Source of the DNA: Prevotellaceae bacterium
GTDB taxonomy: Bacteria; Bacteroidota; Bacteroidia; Bacteroidales; Paludibacteraceae
Length of the DNA stretch: 8,806 nucleotides
Assembly (NCBI GenBank): GCA_031255055.1
Contig: JAIRTG010000018.1
Span: forward strand, 1 to 8,806
Direction: 5' to 3'
This document shows, in pieces, positions 7,341-8,806 of this stretch (position 1 is its first letter; every line of letters starts with the position of its first letter). Under the pieces are notes generated by a model that saw only the letters and a program-made list of their open reading frames with translations, searched no databases and was not told where the DNA came from. A program made the translations under genes and the position numbers.

Positions 7341-7469
7341 GTTCGCCTGCGGCGTCTTCAATAAAATAAGAGAAAGAAAATTAGGGGGGGGGAAGTCTCC
7401 CCCTCGCTTCAGCCCGCTGCGCGGTCTTCCGCTACCCCCTCTGCGGGGCGCTGCCCCGCAACGCCCCGT
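7341..7469 (+). repeat. Three-hairpin repeat element, copy C, with a partial copy
   Basis: A fragment (7344-7359) holds only the middle hairpin, CGCC, loop TGC, GGCG, plus TCTTC. It leads through a purine tract into a full copy from 7371. The full copy has a 9-base G run, a middle hairpin CCGC, loop TGC, GCGG, and the third hairpin at 7442-7460. Unlike copies A and B, the heptads lie on its 5' side and not at its 3' end. The frame through this copy from 7339 to 7548 follows the repeat and is not a gene. Confidence 0.85.
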
Positions 7470-7534
7470 CCGGTACTCCATGACGTGCAAAAATACAACA
7501 AAATCAGAGCAATCCTGTAATCCGAAAAATCAAG

Positions 7535-7597
7535 GTTCGGACAATTAGACGGGCATCCCATCAATCAAACGAATCACAAGCATCACAGTTCGGACAA
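7535..7597. repeat. Nine-base repeats between two GTTCGGACAA copies
   Basis: GTTCGGACAA occurs at 7535-7544 and again at 7588-7597. Just before and into the second copy lie three nine-base units, AATCAAACG, AATCACAAG and CATCACAGT (7563-7589). Similar AATC-rich strings ending in a GTTC(A/G)GACAA motif are, from memory, common between genes in Bacteroidetes. Nothing here looks coding. Confidence 0.5.
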
Positions 7598-7607
7598 CCG
7601 GCAGGTC

Positions 7608-7831
7608 GTTCTACGGGAATAGAACCGAACGTAGCAGTACGTTCAACCCCTGCTCGCGCAGGCTTGTAGCCTGTGTGTTGGCCGGAACGAGCAATAAACT
7701 TCTTTGAATAGTTCGAGTAATTGATTGCTTTTCAAGCAAGGCACGGATGAATATCCGCGCCAGCGGGGAGAAAATTGCTCGTACTGCCCTGTAAGGGCAA
7801 CCTGTGCATAACCTCCAGATTTATCTGGGGG
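7608..7831. repeat. Cluster of small palindromes, non-coding
   Basis: Consecutive perfect or nearly perfect hairpins fill this stretch. They are GTTCTA/TAGAAC (7608-7625), GAACGTA/TACGTTC (7627-7644), CCTGC/GCAGG (7649-7662) and TTGCTT/AAGCAA (7725-7739). After these come GGCACGGAT/ATCCGCGCC (7740-7761, one non-Watson-Crick pair), TGCCCT/AGGGCA (7785-7799) and CCTCCAGAT/ATCTGGGGG (7812-7831). Each has a loop of two to six bases. The longest minus-strand frame here (7643-7897) simply follows the palindromes and is not supported as a gene. The cluster looks like a mosaic of intergenic repeat modules. Confidence 0.6.
7648..7673 (+). repeat. 26-base direct repeat, copy 1
   Basis: The same 26 bases occur here and at 8453-8478 without a mismatch. 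Each copy can form CCTGC/GCAGG or the overlapping hairpin CAGGCT/AGCCTG, but not both at once. The two copies bracket the 29-base inverted repeat and the 42-base array. Confidence 0.75.
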
Positions 7832-7883
7832 GATGAAAATACAGATGTCTCGACAGGCTCGGTATGACAGTGTGGGTGGGAAA

Positions 7884-7911
7884 TTTTCAATTTTCAACTT
7901 TCAACTTTCAA
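7884..7911 (+). repeat. Heptad array (TTTTCAA / CTTTCAA)
   Basis: Four seven-base units, TTTTCAA twice and CTTTCAA twice, follow each other without gaps. They resemble the heptads that abut the folC stop codon at 509-543. Confidence 0.75.
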
Positions 7912-7917
7912 TCTGGG

Positions 7918-7934
7918 AAACGCTTACAGCGTTT
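7918..7934. repeat. Small perfect hairpin AAACGCT/AGCGTTT
   Basis: AAACGCT and AGCGTTT form a seven-base-pair stem around a TAC loop, followed by TGTCTTTT on the plus strand. It could act as a weak terminator, but no gene ends nearby, so it is more likely another repeat module. Confidence 0.4.
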
Positions 7935-7961
7935 TGTCTTTTACCGCATCTCCCACCCCTC

Positions 7962-8065
7962 CGCTACCGCACGATTCCGATCGTGTGGTATTATGTTCTA
8001 CATAATGACTTGAAACAAGCTTTCAATTTTTTATATTACCACACGATAGGAATCGTGCGGTAGCG
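7962..8065. repeat. 29-base inverted repeat with nested palindromes
   Basis: The arms 7962-7990 and 8037-8065 are reverse complements except at one base, and they enclose 46 AT-rich bases. Each arm is itself a hairpin: ACCGCACGAT pairs with ATCGTGTGGT around a four-base loop, with one G-T pair. The whole 104-base unit resembles a small non-autonomous element or a protein-binding palindrome. I see no clear target-site duplication and no transposase. Confidence 0.8.
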
Positions 8066-8072
8066 AGGGTCT

Positions 8073-8452
8073 TTCCTTTCCTGCAATGTGCGGGGCTCCA
8101 ACAACGTAGTGTTTTCCCTTTCCCGCAACGTGCGGGGCTTCGACAACGCAGTGTTTTTCCTTTCCCGCAACGTGCGAGGCTACTACAACGCAGTGTTTTT
8201 CCTTTCCCGCAACGTGCGGGGCTCCAACAACGCAGTGTTTTTCCTTTCCCGCAACGTGCGGGGCTCCAACAACGTAGTGTTTTTCCTTTCCCGCAACGTG
8301 CGGGGCTACAACAACGCAGTGTTTTTCCTTTCCCGCAACGTGCGGGGCTCCAACAACGCAGTGTTTTTCCTTTCCCGCAACGTGCGAGGCTCCAACAACG
8401 CAGTGTTTTTCCTTTCCCGCAGCGTGCGAGGCTTCGGCAACACACTGTTTTT
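8073..8452. repeat. Nine-unit tandem array with exact 42-base period
   Basis: Nine hairpin cores start at 8080, 8122, 8164, 8206, 8248, 8290, 8332, 8374 and 8416, always 42 bases apart. The typical core is CCCGCA, loop ACG, TGCGGG. It is followed by a GCTCCAACAACGCAGTG-like stretch and a pyrimidine-rich TTTTTCCTTT stretch. The interior units are nearly identical, and units 1 and 9 are the most diverged, as expected at array edges. Because 42 is a multiple of three, long frames with a 14-residue period open on both strands (8088-8474 plus, 8031-8492 and 8023-8445 minus). I treat these as by-products. The intervals between cores are repeats of each other, so this is not CRISPR. Confidence 0.95.
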
Positions 8453-8478
8453 CCCTGCTCGCGCAGGCTTGTAGCCTG
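8453..8478 (+). repeat. 26-base direct repeat, copy 2
   Basis: This copy is identical to 7648-7673. It begins where the tenth hairpin of the 42-base array would be expected, four bases early, and takes its place with a similar stem (CCTGC/GCAGG). Confidence 0.75.
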
Positions 8479-8557
8479 GCTTTTTGAGGCACACTTCTAT
8501 CAAGGCTGCGTCACTACGCAACCAACACTCATCAACATACACTTCATAATTAAAAAA

Positions 8558-8592
8558 TTTCGTTATTTATTTAAGTTTTTTTTGTATTTTTG
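8558..8592 (+). promoter_or_regulatory. Probable promoter of the gene at 8614
   Basis: TATTTTTG (8585-8592) is an exact TAnnTTTG box 21 bases before the ATG. The best -33 candidate is TTTC (8558-8561) at a rather long spacing of 23. The region is very AT-rich. Transcription would begin about 15 bases before the start codon, after the whole repeat array. Confidence 0.5.
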
Positions 8593-8613
8593 TCTCACTT
8601 GTTTAAGCAGACA

Positions 8614-8806
8614 ATGAAGCATTTCCATACAATAGTTACAACAGTTTTATTTTCACTCCTTACGGCGGCCGCTGTATTGCCCGCGAAAGCTAACAGTATT
8701 GAGGAATGTGAACGTCTTATCCGGGCGGGCGTAGAGGCACGCAACAGGAAAGAACACGTGAAGTCGCTGGAACTGCTTACCGATGCAAAATTGATTGCCG
8801 AAACAA
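8614..8806 (+). CDS. Exported TPR-like protein, N-terminal part only
   Basis: The frame is open from the ATG at 8614 to the window edge (64 codons). Residues 1-26 form a classical signal peptide: basic start, hydrophobic core around VTTVLFSLLTAAAVL, and a cleavage site after AKA at 24-26. The mature part begins as charged helix. Gly39, Ser51 and Ala58 are spaced like positions 8, 20 and 27 of a tetratricopeptide repeat, and SLELLTDAKLIAE resembles the second helix of one. In Bacteroidales, exported TPR proteins with this start are often sensor kinases or LuxR-type regulators, or stand-alone proteins. The missing C-terminus prevents a choice. No lipobox is seen. The AT-rich upstream region without Shine-Dalgarno and the nearby -7 box support this start. 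Confidence 0.75.
   Translation, partial: MKHFHTIVTTVLFSLLTAAAVLPAKANSIEECERLIRAGVEARNRKEHVKSLELLTDAKLIAET

Noticed and set aside
7488..7495. TATTTTTG promoter box on the minus strand
   Set aside because: No TTTG box lies at a suitable distance and no gene follows leftward before purL.
7643..7897. 84-codon minus-strand frame
   Set aside because: It runs through a series of palindromes and repeat modules that explain the sequence better than a protein would.
8073..8452. CRISPR array
   Set aside because: The segments between the short hairpins are nearly identical to each other, so there are no spacers. The period is a tandem minisatellite, and no cas gene is present.
8023..8492. Repeat proteins of 14-residue period on both strands of the array
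   Set aside because: A 42-base unit without stops opens several frames at once. The predicted proteins have no plausible start context and exist on both strands equally.

Overview
The window looks like chromosomal DNA from a member of the Bacteroidetes, most likely Bacteroidales, of moderate GC content. The evidence is the FolC, TilS and single-chain PurL sequences, promoters of the Bacteroidetes type (TTTG, then about 20 bases, then TAnnTTTG) in front of the genes, and start codons without Shine-Dalgarno sequences. I cannot name the genus from sequence alone.

Layout. Positions 1-543 are intergenic: a heptad repeat, one and a half copies of a hairpin-rich repeat element, a strong two-way terminator (317-350), a possible short leftward RNA, and a second heptad array touching the folC stop. 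folC (544-1851, minus) and tilS (1990-3321, plus) are divergent, and their predicted promoters interlock in a 138-base gap. Positions 3322-3631 hold a second copy of the hairpin element, two inverted heptad arrays and the purL promoter. purL (3632-7324, plus) encodes the large formylglycinamidine ribonucleotide synthase with its glutaminase domain in one chain. Positions 7325-8613 contain no gene I can support. They are packed with repeats: a third copy of the hairpin element, a run of unrelated small palindromes, a 29-base inverted repeat made of nested palindromes, and a nine-unit array with an exact 42-base period. At 8614 an exported, probably TPR-type protein begins and runs off the window.

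The three complete genes are housekeeping: folate polyglutamylation, tRNA-Ile lysidine modification and purine synthesis. folC and purL are loosely linked through one-carbon and purine metabolism, but each gene appears to have its own promoter and nothing suggests an operon. The unusual part is the non-coding DNA. Copies of one three-hairpin element lie downstream of all three genes in the same orientation relative to transcription. Its middle stem changes sequence between copies but keeps its pairing. Stop codons lie in or against short-period repeats. No mobile-element protein, tRNA, rRNA or CRISPR array was seen.
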